A DNA stretch of 64,000 bases from Clostridium transplantifaecale. Its GTDB lineage: Bacteria > Bacillota > Clostridia > Lachnospirales > Lachnospiraceae. The notes under the pieces were generated by a model. That model made no database searches, was not told the origin of the DNA, and worked only from the letters and a program-made list of their open reading frames with translations. Numbering within the stretch: position 1 is the first letter of the stretch; each line of letters begins with the position of its first letter. The position numbers and the translations under genes were made by a program. The stretch spans positions 372,001 through 436,000 of the forward strand of contig NZ_UYZY01000004.1 in NCBI RefSeq assembly GCF_900626075.1, in the 5' to 3' direction. Below, piece by piece: positions 50,159 to 58,247 of the stretch.

Positions 50159-51493
50159 ATGGAAGAGATAATGAGGAAAGAAAACGGAAAAACACAGGGG
50201 AATCAGATGATTCTCTACAGAAATTTAAAATATCAGAACTTATTTGACGACGTATGCGCACTGCTGGCATCGGACAGGGGCCCTGAGGCCCCGGATGCCT
50301 TTGCCTGTGCCAACTGTCTGATAGAACTGGCAGTGACCTATGGTTTTAAAGGAAATCTATGGCACTGCTTTTTGGCATTCTGTATGGCGAACCATGAGAA
50401 CGCCTACAGCACTTCATGTGAGATTACAGGCCCTGTAAAAGGCACATTAAATGAACTGGCGGTTCATGATTTCCGGTTGATGAGGGAGCTTTTTTCATGT
50501 GACATCGCTGCTCTGGACGAAGGGGACGACGGCATCTGGCATCTGATGAAGCGGTATCAGAGTTCATCGGATGAGAGCCGGGTGTTCAACCGGAGAATCC
50601 GCGACAGGATTGTGGAGCTGGCCGCGGCGCTTGAGAGCGCAGGCGACGACAGGACGTTCCAGGCTACGGTGACCGAGTTTTACAGAGAATTCGGCGTCGG
50701 CAAATTTGGCCTTAATAAGGCGTTCCATATCAGCATGAATGAAAACAGCCCAAAGGCATCGATTGAGCCGATCACCAGGGTGGAGCATATTTATCTGGAG
50801 GATCTCGTCGGATACGAGATGCAGAAAGCAAAACTCATCGAAAATACGGAATCATTTATCGAAGGCAGGGCTGCCAACAATGTACTTTTGTTTGGCGACA
50901 GCGGCACGGGAAAATCTTCCAGCATTAAGGCAATTCTGAATAAATATTATGACCGGGGATTGCGGATGATAGAAGTATATAAGCATCAGTTCCACAGCCT
51001 GTCGGATGTGCTGGAGCAGATTAAGGACCGTAACTACAAATTTATTATCTATATGGATGACTTGTCTTTTGAGGAATATGAGATAGAGTACAAATATCTG
51101 AAAGCGATTATCGAGGGCGGGCTGGGAATCAAACCTCTGAATGTCCTGATTTACGCAACCTCCAACAGGCGCCATCTGATCCGGGAAAAGTTCAGTGATA
51201 AACGTGAGCTGGACGATGATCTGCATGTCAACGACACGGTGCAGGAAAAATTATCCCTGGTGGCCCGGTTTGGAGTGACGATCTATTACGGTTCCCCGGA
51301 TAAAAAGGAATTCCAGAAGATCGTGAAGGCGCTGGCGGAGAAATACCATGTCAATATACCGGAGGAAGAATTGTATCTGGAGGCAAATAAATGGGAGCTG
51401 AGCCATGGAGGACTGTCCGGCAGGACAGCCGCCCAGTTCATCACTTATTTGCTGGGTAAGTTAAAGCTGGAGGAAAAACAGTATGGCAATTAA
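50159..51493 (+). CDS. DUF815-family AAA-type ATPase
   Basis: A 444-residue protein with an N-terminal helical region of about 215 residues and a P-loop ATPase domain: Walker A LFGDSGTGKSSSIKAIL and Walker B FIIYMDDLSFE, then a sensor-like NVLIYATSNRRHL with an arginine-rich loop. This is the DUF815 arrangement, found in many bacteria but without known function. The 3' end overlaps ppx by 11 bases, and ppk1 follows, so it is translated together with the polyphosphate enzymes. A link to polyphosphate is contextual only. Confidence 0.9.
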   Translation: MEEIMRKENGKTQGNQMILYRNLKYQNLFDDVCALLASDRGPEAPDAFACANCLIELAVTYGFKGNLWHCFLAFCMANHENAYSTSCEITGPVKGTLNELAVHDFRLMRELFSCDIAALDEGDDGIWHLMKRYQSSSDESRVFNRRIRDRIVELAAALESAGDDRTFQATVTEFYREFGVGKFGLNKAFHISMNENSPKASIEPITRVEHIYLEDLVGYEMQKAKLIENTESFIEGRAANNVLLFGDSGTGKSSSIKAILNKYYDRGLRMIEVYKHQFHSLSDVLEQIKDRNYKFIIYMDDLSFEEYEIEYKYLKAIIEGGLGIKPLNVLIYATSNRRHLIREKFSDKRELDDDLHVNDTVQEKLSLVARFGVTIYYGSPDKKEFQKIVKALAEKYHVNIPEEELYLEANKWELSHGGLSGRTAAQFITYLLGKLKLEEKQYGN

Positions 51494-53048
51494 AACATTT
51501 GCTGCGATTGACGTAGGATCGTTTGAGCTGGAACTTGGAATCTATGAGATTTCAGGCAAATACGGCATCAGGGAAATAGACCACCTGCGCCATGTTCTGG
51601 CTTTGGGAAAGGATACCTACAATGACGGGAAGATCACCTATGTGCTGGTGGATGAGATGTGCCGGGTGCTGAAGGAATTCATGGATGTCATGAAGACCTA
51701 CAGGGTTCAGGATTACCGGGCTTATGCCAGCAGTGCGCTGAGGGAGGCCAGAAACAGCCAGATTGTTCTCGACCAGATTCTGGTCCGGACCGGCGTCAGG
51801 GTAATACCGATCAATAACTCCGAGCTTCGTTTTATGACGTATAAAGCGGTGGCATCGAAGGACGCGGAGTTTCAGAAGACCGTTCAGACGGGAACTGCGA
51901 TTGTGGACGTGGGATTTGGAAGTTCCCAGATTTCCCTGTTTGACAAGGATTCTCTCGTATCAACCCAGAACCTGATTCTGGGCGTGCTGCGTCTCAGTGA
52001 GATGGCCGCCCACTGGAAGGTCAATTACCAGATGATACCGGAGATAGTTGATGAGCTGGTGGACAATGAGCTTTATACATTTAAAAAGATGTACTTAAAA
52101 GACAGACAAATTAAAAATCTGATTGCGACCGGAGAGAGCATTATCTACATGGTCAAGAGAGGAATGAAGGAGGCGAACCGGGACCGGTTTACCGCCGAGC
52201 AGTTCAAGGCCTTCTGCAAGAAACTGACCTCGATGTCCGTGGACGAGATAGAGGATTACTATGAGATAGAGCATGACTATGCGGCTCTTCTGATCCCGGG
52301 CGCCATTATTTATAAAAAGGTGCTGGATATGCTTGGAGCAGAATCTGTATGGATTCCGGGGATCCGGCTCTGTGACGGGATTGCGGCGGAATATGCGGAG
52401 GAAAGCCGCCTTGTAAAATTCCACCATGATTTTGAGGGAGATATTCTCTCCTCAGCCCGCAATATGGCGAAGCGCTATAAGTGCTATGCAGCCCACACCC
52501 AGGAAGTGGAGAGGACGGCAGTGGCCATTTTCAACGCGACCAGGAAATATCACGGCCTGGGAAACAGGGAGAGACTGCTGCTGCAGATTGCCGCGATTCT
52601 CCATGCCTGCGGTAAATTTGTCAGCATTACAAAAAGCACGGAAAATGCTTACCAGATTATCATGGCAACGGAGATTATCGGCCTTTCCCATCTGGAGAGG
52701 GAGATTGTCGCCAACGTCGTGAGATATAATATACAGGAATTTGCCTATGACGAGGTAGTTCTGGAATCCGATTTTTCACGGCATGGGGGAAAGAATATTT
52801 CAAGGCGGGAGCTGACTATTATTATCGCAAAGCTGACTGCGATCCTGCGCCTTGCCAATTCCATGGACAGGGGGCATAAGCAGAAGCTTTCCGATTTCAA
52901 AGTGGCGGTCAGGGATGGAAACCTGGTAATCACAACGGGCTATACCGACAGTATTGTGTTGGAACGCTTTTCATTCGAGCAGAAGGCCGACTTCTTCGAG
53001 GAGATTTTCGGCATCCATCCGGTATTGAGACAGAAAAGGGGGATCTAA
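51483..53048 (+). CDS. ppx: Exopolyphosphatase, Ppx/GppA family
   Basis: A 521-residue protein of the ASKHA fold. The first phosphate loop is FAAIDVGSFELELGIYEI and the second AIVDVGFGSSQISLFD. The C-terminal ~200 residues have the HD-like helical domain of long Ppx proteins (YAAHTQEVERTAVAIF, LLLQIAAILHACGKF). It degrades polyphosphate chains or pppGpp. In the first loop the usual Asn of DxGSNS is replaced by Phe (DVGSFE), a variation I note without inferring loss. It is three bases from ppk1 and overlaps the DUF815 gene. Confidence 0.92.
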   Translation: MAIKTFAAIDVGSFELELGIYEISGKYGIREIDHLRHVLALGKDTYNDGKITYVLVDEMCRVLKEFMDVMKTYRVQDYRAYASSALREARNSQIVLDQILVRTGVRVIPINNSELRFMTYKAVASKDAEFQKTVQTGTAIVDVGFGSSQISLFDKDSLVSTQNLILGVLRLSEMAAHWKVNYQMIPEIVDELVDNELYTFKKMYLKDRQIKNLIATGESIIYMVKRGMKEANRDRFTAEQFKAFCKKLTSMSVDEIEDYYEIEHDYAALLIPGAIIYKKVLDMLGAESVWIPGIRLCDGIAAEYAEESRLVKFHHDFEGDILSSARNMAKRYKCYAAHTQEVERTAVAIFNATRKYHGLGNRERLLLQIAAILHACGKFVSITKSTENAYQIIMATEIIGLSHLEREIVANVVRYNIQEFAYDEVVLESDFSRHGGKNISRRELTIIIAKLTAILRLANSMDRGHKQKLSDFKVAVRDGNLVITTGYTDSIVLERFSFEQKADFFEEIFGIHPVLRQKRGI

Positions 53049-53051
53049 GAG

Positions 53052-55220
53052 ATGACAGAAACAGCATCGAAATATACCAGTCCTGAAAATTATGTTAACA
53101 GGGAACTGAGCTGGCTGGAATTCAACTACCGCGTTCTGGGAGAGGCCAGGGATAAAACCACGCCGCTGTTTGACCGGCTGAAATTTTTGAGTATTACAGC
53201 TTCTAACCTGGATGAATTTTTCATGGTCCGCGTAGCCTCTTTAAAGGATATGATCCATGCCGGATATACAAAGCCCGACATCGCAGGGATGACGGCCGCA
53301 AAACAGCTGGAAGCCATCGGAGTTAAGACACATGAACTGGTGGAGGATCAGTATAAGACCTATAACAGGGGTCTTCTTCCGGTTTTAAAACAGAACGGCC
53401 TGAAGATAGTGACCTGCCATGAGAACCTGACGAAAAAAGAGGCGGCCTACGTAGATAAGTATTTTGAAGATGTGGTTTATCCGGTTCTTACGCCGATGGC
53501 AGTGGATTCCTCGAGGCCGTTTCCGCTGATCCGCAATAAATCCCTGAACATTGCCGCACTGGTGAGAAAGAAAAAGGGAGACAGTGAGCTGGATTTTGCC
53601 ATGGTCCGTGTGCCGACCGGCCTGCCGAGGGTCGTTGCAATCCCGGATGACGAGAAAAGCGCCGGGGGCGATGGCCAGGAGCAGAAAGAGACGAAGACGA
53701 CGATTATCTTTCTGGAGGAGATTATTGAACGTAATATCGATAAACTGTTCCTGAACTATGATATCATCTGCTCCCATCCGTTCCGCGTTATGAGAAACGC
53801 TGATCTGAGCATTGATGAGGACGAGGCCGAAGATCTGCTGCAGGAGATTGAAAAGCAGCTGAAAAAGCGCCAGTGGGGCGAGGCAATCCGTCTGGATATC
53901 GAGGAGAAAGCCGATAAACGCCTTCTGGATATCCTGAAAAATGAGCTGGAAGTGACAAGCGACGAGATATATGAGATAAACGGCCCGCTGGATTTGACCG
54001 TGCTTATGAAAGTTTACGGGCTTCCTGGCTATGAAGCGTTCAAGACGCCGGGCTACACTCCGCAGCCGGTACCGGCCCTGATGAACGACGACGATATTTT
54101 TACCAATATCAGAAAGGGAGATATTTTCTTATTCCATCCGTATGAGTCGTTTGAACCGGTCGTGGAATTTATCAAATGGGCAGCCAAGGATCCGGATGTT
54201 CTGGCTATCAAGCAGACCCTGTACCGAGTCAGCGGAAACTCTCCGATTATTGCAGCCCTTGCGGAAGCGGCGGATAATGGAAAACAGGTTTCCGTTCTTG
54301 TGGAGCTGAAGGCACGTTTTGATGAGGAGAATAATATTATCTGGGCGAAGATGCTGGAGAAAGCTGGCTGCCATGTAATATACGGCCTGCTGGGCCTTAA
54401 AACCCACAGTAAAATCACGCTGATTGTCAGAAAAGAGGAGGAGGGCATCCGCCGTTACGTCCATCTGGGAACGGGAAACTACAATGATTCCACAGCCAAG
54501 CTCTATACGGACTGCGGTCTGTTCACCTGCGATCCGCAGATTGGAGAGGATGCCACGGCCGTATTCAACATGCTGTCGGGCTATTCCGAACCTCTGGGAT
54601 GGAATAAACTGTCCCTGGCTCCCCTGTGGCTTCGCGGTAAGTTTCTGCGCCTGATTCAGAGGGAGACGAAAAATGCCAGGAACGGAAAGAATGCGAGAAT
54701 TGTGGCGAAACTGAACTCCCTCTGTGACAAGGAGATCATTGCCAACCTGTATGAGGCGTCCTGCGCAGGTGTTAAGGTGGAACTGATTGTACGCGGCATT
54801 TGCTGCCTGAAAGCGGGCGTGCCGGGGCTGAGTGAAAATATTACAGTCTGCTCTATCGTCGGCAATTTCCTGGAGCACAGCCGGATTTTCTTCTTCGAGA
54901 ACAGCGGGGAACAGAAGGTGTTTATGGGAAGTGCGGACTGGATGCCGAGAAACCTGGATCGGCGTGTGGAAATCCTCTTCCCGGTGGAAGACGAGAAGCT
55001 GAAAGAGCGCGTAATCCATATCCTGGATGTCCAGTTAAATGACAATGTGAAGGCCCATTTCCTGCAGCCGGACGGCACCTATGCTAAGAAGGATAAGAGG
55101 GGAAAAGCCCTTGTCATCTCCCAGGAAGTATTCTGCGAGGAGGCGATCCAGGCGGCCAGGGCGGAGAAGGATTTGACGGATCCGGTAAAGAACCGGGTGT
55201 TTATTCCTCTGGAACAGTAG
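53052..55220 (+). CDS. ppk1: Polyphosphate kinase 1
   Basis: A 722-residue enzyme that builds polyphosphate from ATP at the membrane. All four domains are present: the N-terminal helical part (NRELSWLEFNYRVL, TASNLDEFFMVRVA), the head domain, and two phospholipase D-like catalytic domains. The autophosphorylated His lies in GLKTHSKITLIVR, near residue 450, and the second motif His is in the HSRIFFFENSG segment. The length is standard. It follows ppx after three bases and is closed by a strong terminator. Making and breaking polyphosphate in one operon suggests tight balance. Confidence 0.97.
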   Translation: MTETASKYTSPENYVNRELSWLEFNYRVLGEARDKTTPLFDRLKFLSITASNLDEFFMVRVASLKDMIHAGYTKPDIAGMTAAKQLEAIGVKTHELVEDQYKTYNRGLLPVLKQNGLKIVTCHENLTKKEAAYVDKYFEDVVYPVLTPMAVDSSRPFPLIRNKSLNIAALVRKKKGDSELDFAMVRVPTGLPRVVAIPDDEKSAGGDGQEQKETKTTIIFLEEIIERNIDKLFLNYDIICSHPFRVMRNADLSIDEDEAEDLLQEIEKQLKKRQWGEAIRLDIEEKADKRLLDILKNELEVTSDEIYEINGPLDLTVLMKVYGLPGYEAFKTPGYTPQPVPALMNDDDIFTNIRKGDIFLFHPYESFEPVVEFIKWAAKDPDVLAIKQTLYRVSGNSPIIAALAEAADNGKQVSVLVELKARFDEENNIIWAKMLEKAGCHVIYGLLGLKTHSKITLIVRKEEEGIRRYVHLGTGNYNDSTAKLYTDCGLFTCDPQIGEDATAVFNMLSGYSEPLGWNKLSLAPLWLRGKFLRLIQRETKNARNGKNARIVAKLNSLCDKEIIANLYEASCAGVKVELIVRGICCLKAGVPGLSENITVCSIVGNFLEHSRIFFFENSGEQKVFMGSADWMPRNLDRRVEILFPVEDEKLKERVIHILDVQLNDNVKAHFLQPDGTYAKKDKRGKALVISQEVFCEEAIQAARAEKDLTDPVKNRVFIPLEQ

Positions 55221-55249
55221 GAAATTGGGAATGGCGTTATAAAAACATA

Positions 55250-55312
55250 AAAAACGAAACAGCGATGCTTATCAGGCTTTCTACCGCTTTGATGCATCGC
55301 TGTTTCGTTTTT
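55250..55312. terminator. Bidirectional terminator after ppk1
   Basis: AAAAACGAAACAGCGATGC (55250-55268) pairs with GCATCGCTGTTTCGTTTTT (55294-55312). The 19-bp perfect stem has A- and T-runs, so it serves both the ppk1 operon and the converging gene. Confidence 0.93.
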
Positions 55313-55344
55313 ATATTTTCTGAGGACAATATTTCCCCGCACTG

Positions 55345-56025
55345 TCATACAATAGATAATATCCAGTGGATGATAGCCTGATTGCTGGTAACAACCGGGA
55401 GCTCCAGCATTCGGCTGATTCTGTTATGGATTTCGGCGGCACGGAAATTGGTGCAGGAAAGTAAGAGCAGATCCTGTTCTTTTAATTCATCCCTGTATCT
55501 GGATGCCATATCCTCGATCTCCTGCGGTTCCACGCGGGCAATCTGTGTATCGTCGGAGATTCCAAGTCCGTAATAGGCTCCGCAGGCGATGTTAAACTCC
55601 GCCAGAGTGGCCGCAAAGAATTGGTTAACCTCCCCGGTATAGGGGGTCAGGAGGCCGATCCGCTTTGCTTCAAAGCGCCTGATTTCAGAGAGAACGGCGG
55701 AAAATGCATTGGTCACGGGACATTTTAGCCCCTCTTCCATCAGATGGCCGATGCGCTGCAGCCCCTCCTCACCGTAAACCGCTGAGGCCGATGTACAGCC
55801 GAACACCGCGCCGTCAAACTGAGTAATGTCTTTCAGGAATGAGACTGCCTTCGGCAGCTCTTCGTCCACCATACGCTTTTCCGCCGCCTCCCCAACTTCA
55901 TCCAGGCGCATCCTGGCGGTGTGGATAATGACGTTGGAAGGAAGATAAATCTGAAGATCCGTTTCCAGAATGGAATCTGTGTTGGGCAGCAGCAGGGCAA
56001 TCCTTTTTATATCTCGCTTTGACAT
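55345..56025 (-). CDS. Aspartate/glutamate racemase-family protein (maleate isomerase-like)
   Basis: A 226-residue protein with the two-cysteine active site of the Asp/Glu racemase superfamily: FGCTSASAVYG near the middle and LLSCTNFRAAE near the C-terminus. The first half begins KRIALLLPNTDS, and the region TPYTGEVNQFFAATL fits maleate cis-trans isomerase or arylmalonate decarboxylase relatives better than glutamate racemase. The substrate is undetermined. GGAGG precedes the ATG. Confidence 0.85.
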   Translation of the reverse strand: MSKRDIKRIALLLPNTDSILETDLQIYLPSNVIIHTARMRLDEVGEAAEKRMVDEELPKAVSFLKDITQFDGAVFGCTSASAVYGEEGLQRIGHLMEEGLKCPVTNAFSAVLSEIRRFEAKRIGLLTPYTGEVNQFFAATLAEFNIACGAYYGLGISDDTQIARVEPQEIEDMASRYRDELKEQDLLLLSCTNFRAAEIHNRISRMLELPVVTSNQAIIHWILSIV

Positions 56026-56401
56026 CTGTGTACCTCCTGTTCACTTAGAACCGTATGCTTTTGTAGTGATTCAATTATATACATTTTTTGGCATTTCCGT
56101 CAATGCATTCTGACGTTTTGCTGGGAAATGGTGTAATATACTGTTATATAAGGAAAATATGGAATGTTTGCGTACACGGTCTGATTCTTTCAGGTTTCTG
56201 TTACAGAAGAAGGGCCGGGGAGGGGCCGGGGGCCGGAGAACCTGGAAAACCCTTGATTTGCAAGGGAAGATTTCTCCAAAAATGTAAGAGAAAATTAAAG
56301 CAAATTTTTCTGCTGTATGGTAAACTAAAGCTGTATGATTTTCCGGAGAGAAACAAAACGGGAAAATGACAGAAAAGGTTTACTAATGAGGGAGGATTTT
56401 T
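56026..56401. other. Intergenic region before the two-component system
   Basis: This 376-base gap has a G-rich stretch (56212-56250, GGGGAGGGGCCGGGGGCC and following) and AT-rich sequence after 56290 that probably contains the response-regulator promoter. No clear hexamer pair, RNA motif or supported ORF was found. Confidence 0.5.
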
Positions 56402-57106
56402 ATGTCAGAGATCAACATCTTAGTGGTAGATGATGAAAAGGAAATAGCGGACCTGGTGGAGATTTACCTGGTCAGTGACGGATATAAAGTATTTAAGGCG
56501 GATAACGCACAGGCAGGACTCGATATTCTGGAGAAGGAGAGCATTCATCTCGTCCTTCTGGATATCATGATGCCGGGGATGGACGGACTTGAGATGTGCA
56601 AGAAGATCAGGGAGACCAACAATATCCCGATTATTATGCTCAGCGCCCGTTCCACGGATCTTGATAAGATTCTGGGACTCGGGACCGGGGCGGACGATTA
56701 TGTGGTCAAACCGTTTAATCCGTTGGAGCTGACAGCCAGAGTGAAGTCCCAGCTTCGCAGATACACACAGTTAAATCCGCAGAGCAACGTGAGTTCCTCC
56801 GCCAAGAATGAGATTTCCATCAAGGGATTGATTATTAACAAGGATAACCACAAGGTGATGGTATATGGGGAAGAGATCAAGCTGACCCCGATTGAATTCG
56901 ATATCCTCTATCTTCTCGCTTCCAATCCGGGCCGCGTATTCAGCACAGATGAGATATTTGAGAAGGTTTGGAATGAGAAGGTCTATGAAGCCAACAACAC
57001 AGTTATGGTACATATCAGGCGCCTTCGCGGCAAGATGAAAGAAGACACCAGACAGAATAAGATCATCACTACCGTCTGGGGGGTAGGATACAAGATTGAA
57101 AAGTAG
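56402..57106 (+). CDS. OmpR/PhoB-type response regulator (VanR-like)
   Basis: A 234-residue regulator. The receiver domain (about 4-118) has the acidic pair VVDDEKE, the phosphorylation site LLDIMMPGMDG (Asp about 53), SAR and the VVKPF lysine. The winged-helix domain (about 140-232) has LTPIEFDILYLLASNPGRVFS and NTVMVHIRRLRGKM. A GGAGG site precedes the ATG. The histidine kinase follows at once. The downstream ABC genes are its probable targets. Confidence 0.94.
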   Translation: MSEINILVVDDEKEIADLVEIYLVSDGYKVFKADNAQAGLDILEKESIHLVLLDIMMPGMDGLEMCKKIRETNNIPIIMLSARSTDLDKILGLGTGADDYVVKPFNPLELTARVKSQLRRYTQLNPQSNVSSSAKNEISIKGLIINKDNHKVMVYGEEIKLTPIEFDILYLLASNPGRVFSTDEIFEKVWNEKVYEANNTVMVHIRRLRGKMKEDTRQNKIITTVWGVGYKIEK

Positions 57107-57110
57107 TGAC

Positions 57111-58235
57111 ATGAGCAAACGGTTTCGTACGAAAATCGTTACAAACATATTTTACAGCGCAGTGATTACCTGCCTGATAGAAGTATTTCTCATCGCGAAT
57201 GTTTCCATGATCATTGGCTATCTGAAAGAGACAAGATACGCCGATTCCTTTTTTCTGCAGATGACGGAAATCAATACGCTGATGGTCCTCATCTATGTGA
57301 TTTTGGGGATTGGCGTATTTACCGTGACGTTTATGACCCTGCAGGAGAAAGCGCTGCGCTACATCGGGAAGATCTCTTCCGCCATCCAGAATATTTCGGA
57401 GGGTGATCTGAACACAACGGTGGAGGTTACGGGAGATGACGAATTTACCCAGATGGCGGTAAACCTCAACAAGATGATGGAGGATATCCGCAGGCTGATG
57501 GATAAAGAGAGGGAAGCGGAGAGGACGAAGAATGAGCTGATCACCAATGTGGCCCATGACCTGAGGACGCCCCTCACATCGATCATCGGATATTTGGAGC
57601 TGCTGTCCGGCAAGGTGGAGATTCCGCAGGAGATGCAGAAGAAGTACATTGATATCGCATATGCCAAGTCTAAACGCCTGGAGAAGCTGATCGAGGATTT
57701 GTTTGGATTTACCAAGATGAATTATGGTAAGATGAGCATGCATGTGGGGAAGGTGGACGTTGTTAAGCTTTTGAGCCAGCTTCTGGAGGAGTTCTATCCG
57801 AGCTTTGTGGACAAGAACCTGTCTTATGAACTTCAGAGCAATGTGCCAGGCAAAGTGATTACGGCGGACGGGAATCTTCTGGCCCGTCTCTTTGACAACC
57901 TGATCAACAATGCAATTAAATACGGAGCCGATGGGAAAAGGGTGCTTGTTAAGATACAGGTAGCCGAGCCGACAGTTACAGTTTCCGTCACCAATTACGG
58001 TTACGTAATTCCGGCAGATGAACTTCCTTTTATCTTCAACAAGTTCTACAGAGTGGAGCAGTCGCGTTCCACCAACACGGGAGGGACGGGCCTGGGCCTT
58101 GCGATTGCCAAAAATATCGTGGACATGCATGGCGGCACGATCCAGGTGACAAGCGATTTGAACGGAACCGTATTCACCGTTAAGCTGAAGACGAACTTTG
58201 ACGTAAACAAAGAGAATTTTGACACGCCGGCGTAA
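57111..58235 (+). CDS. Membrane sensor histidine kinase (VanS-like)
   Basis: A 374-residue kinase with two membrane helices (about 13-35 and 56-78) enclosing only about 20 outer residues, then HAMP (about 80-135) and the dimerisation H-box VAHDLRTPLTSIIGYLELL. The ATPase domain has NLINNAIKYG, the late NKFYRVEQSRST and GTGLGLAIAKNIVDMHGG. The tiny outer loop suggests that it senses something in the membrane or through a partner such as the ABC exporter, as in BceS-like systems. ATG 57111 lies four bases after the regulator's stop. Confidence 0.93.
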   Translation: MSKRFRTKIVTNIFYSAVITCLIEVFLIANVSMIIGYLKETRYADSFFLQMTEINTLMVLIYVILGIGVFTVTFMTLQEKALRYIGKISSAIQNISEGDLNTTVEVTGDDEFTQMAVNLNKMMEDIRRLMDKEREAERTKNELITNVAHDLRTPLTSIIGYLELLSGKVEIPQEMQKKYIDIAYAKSKRLEKLIEDLFGFTKMNYGKMSMHVGKVDVVKLLSQLLEEFYPSFVDKNLSYELQSNVPGKVITADGNLLARLFDNLINNAIKYGADGKRVLVKIQVAEPTVTVSVTNYGYVIPADELPFIFNKFYRVEQSRSTNTGGTGLGLAIAKNIVDMHGGTIQVTSDLNGTVFTVKLKTNFDVNKENFDTPA

Positions 58236-58247
58236 AGCGGGGGAAGA

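Noticed and set aside
56088..56369. 93-residue frame before the response regulator
   Set aside because: No ribosome site, low-complexity Gly/Arg/Lys sequence and no recognised domain.
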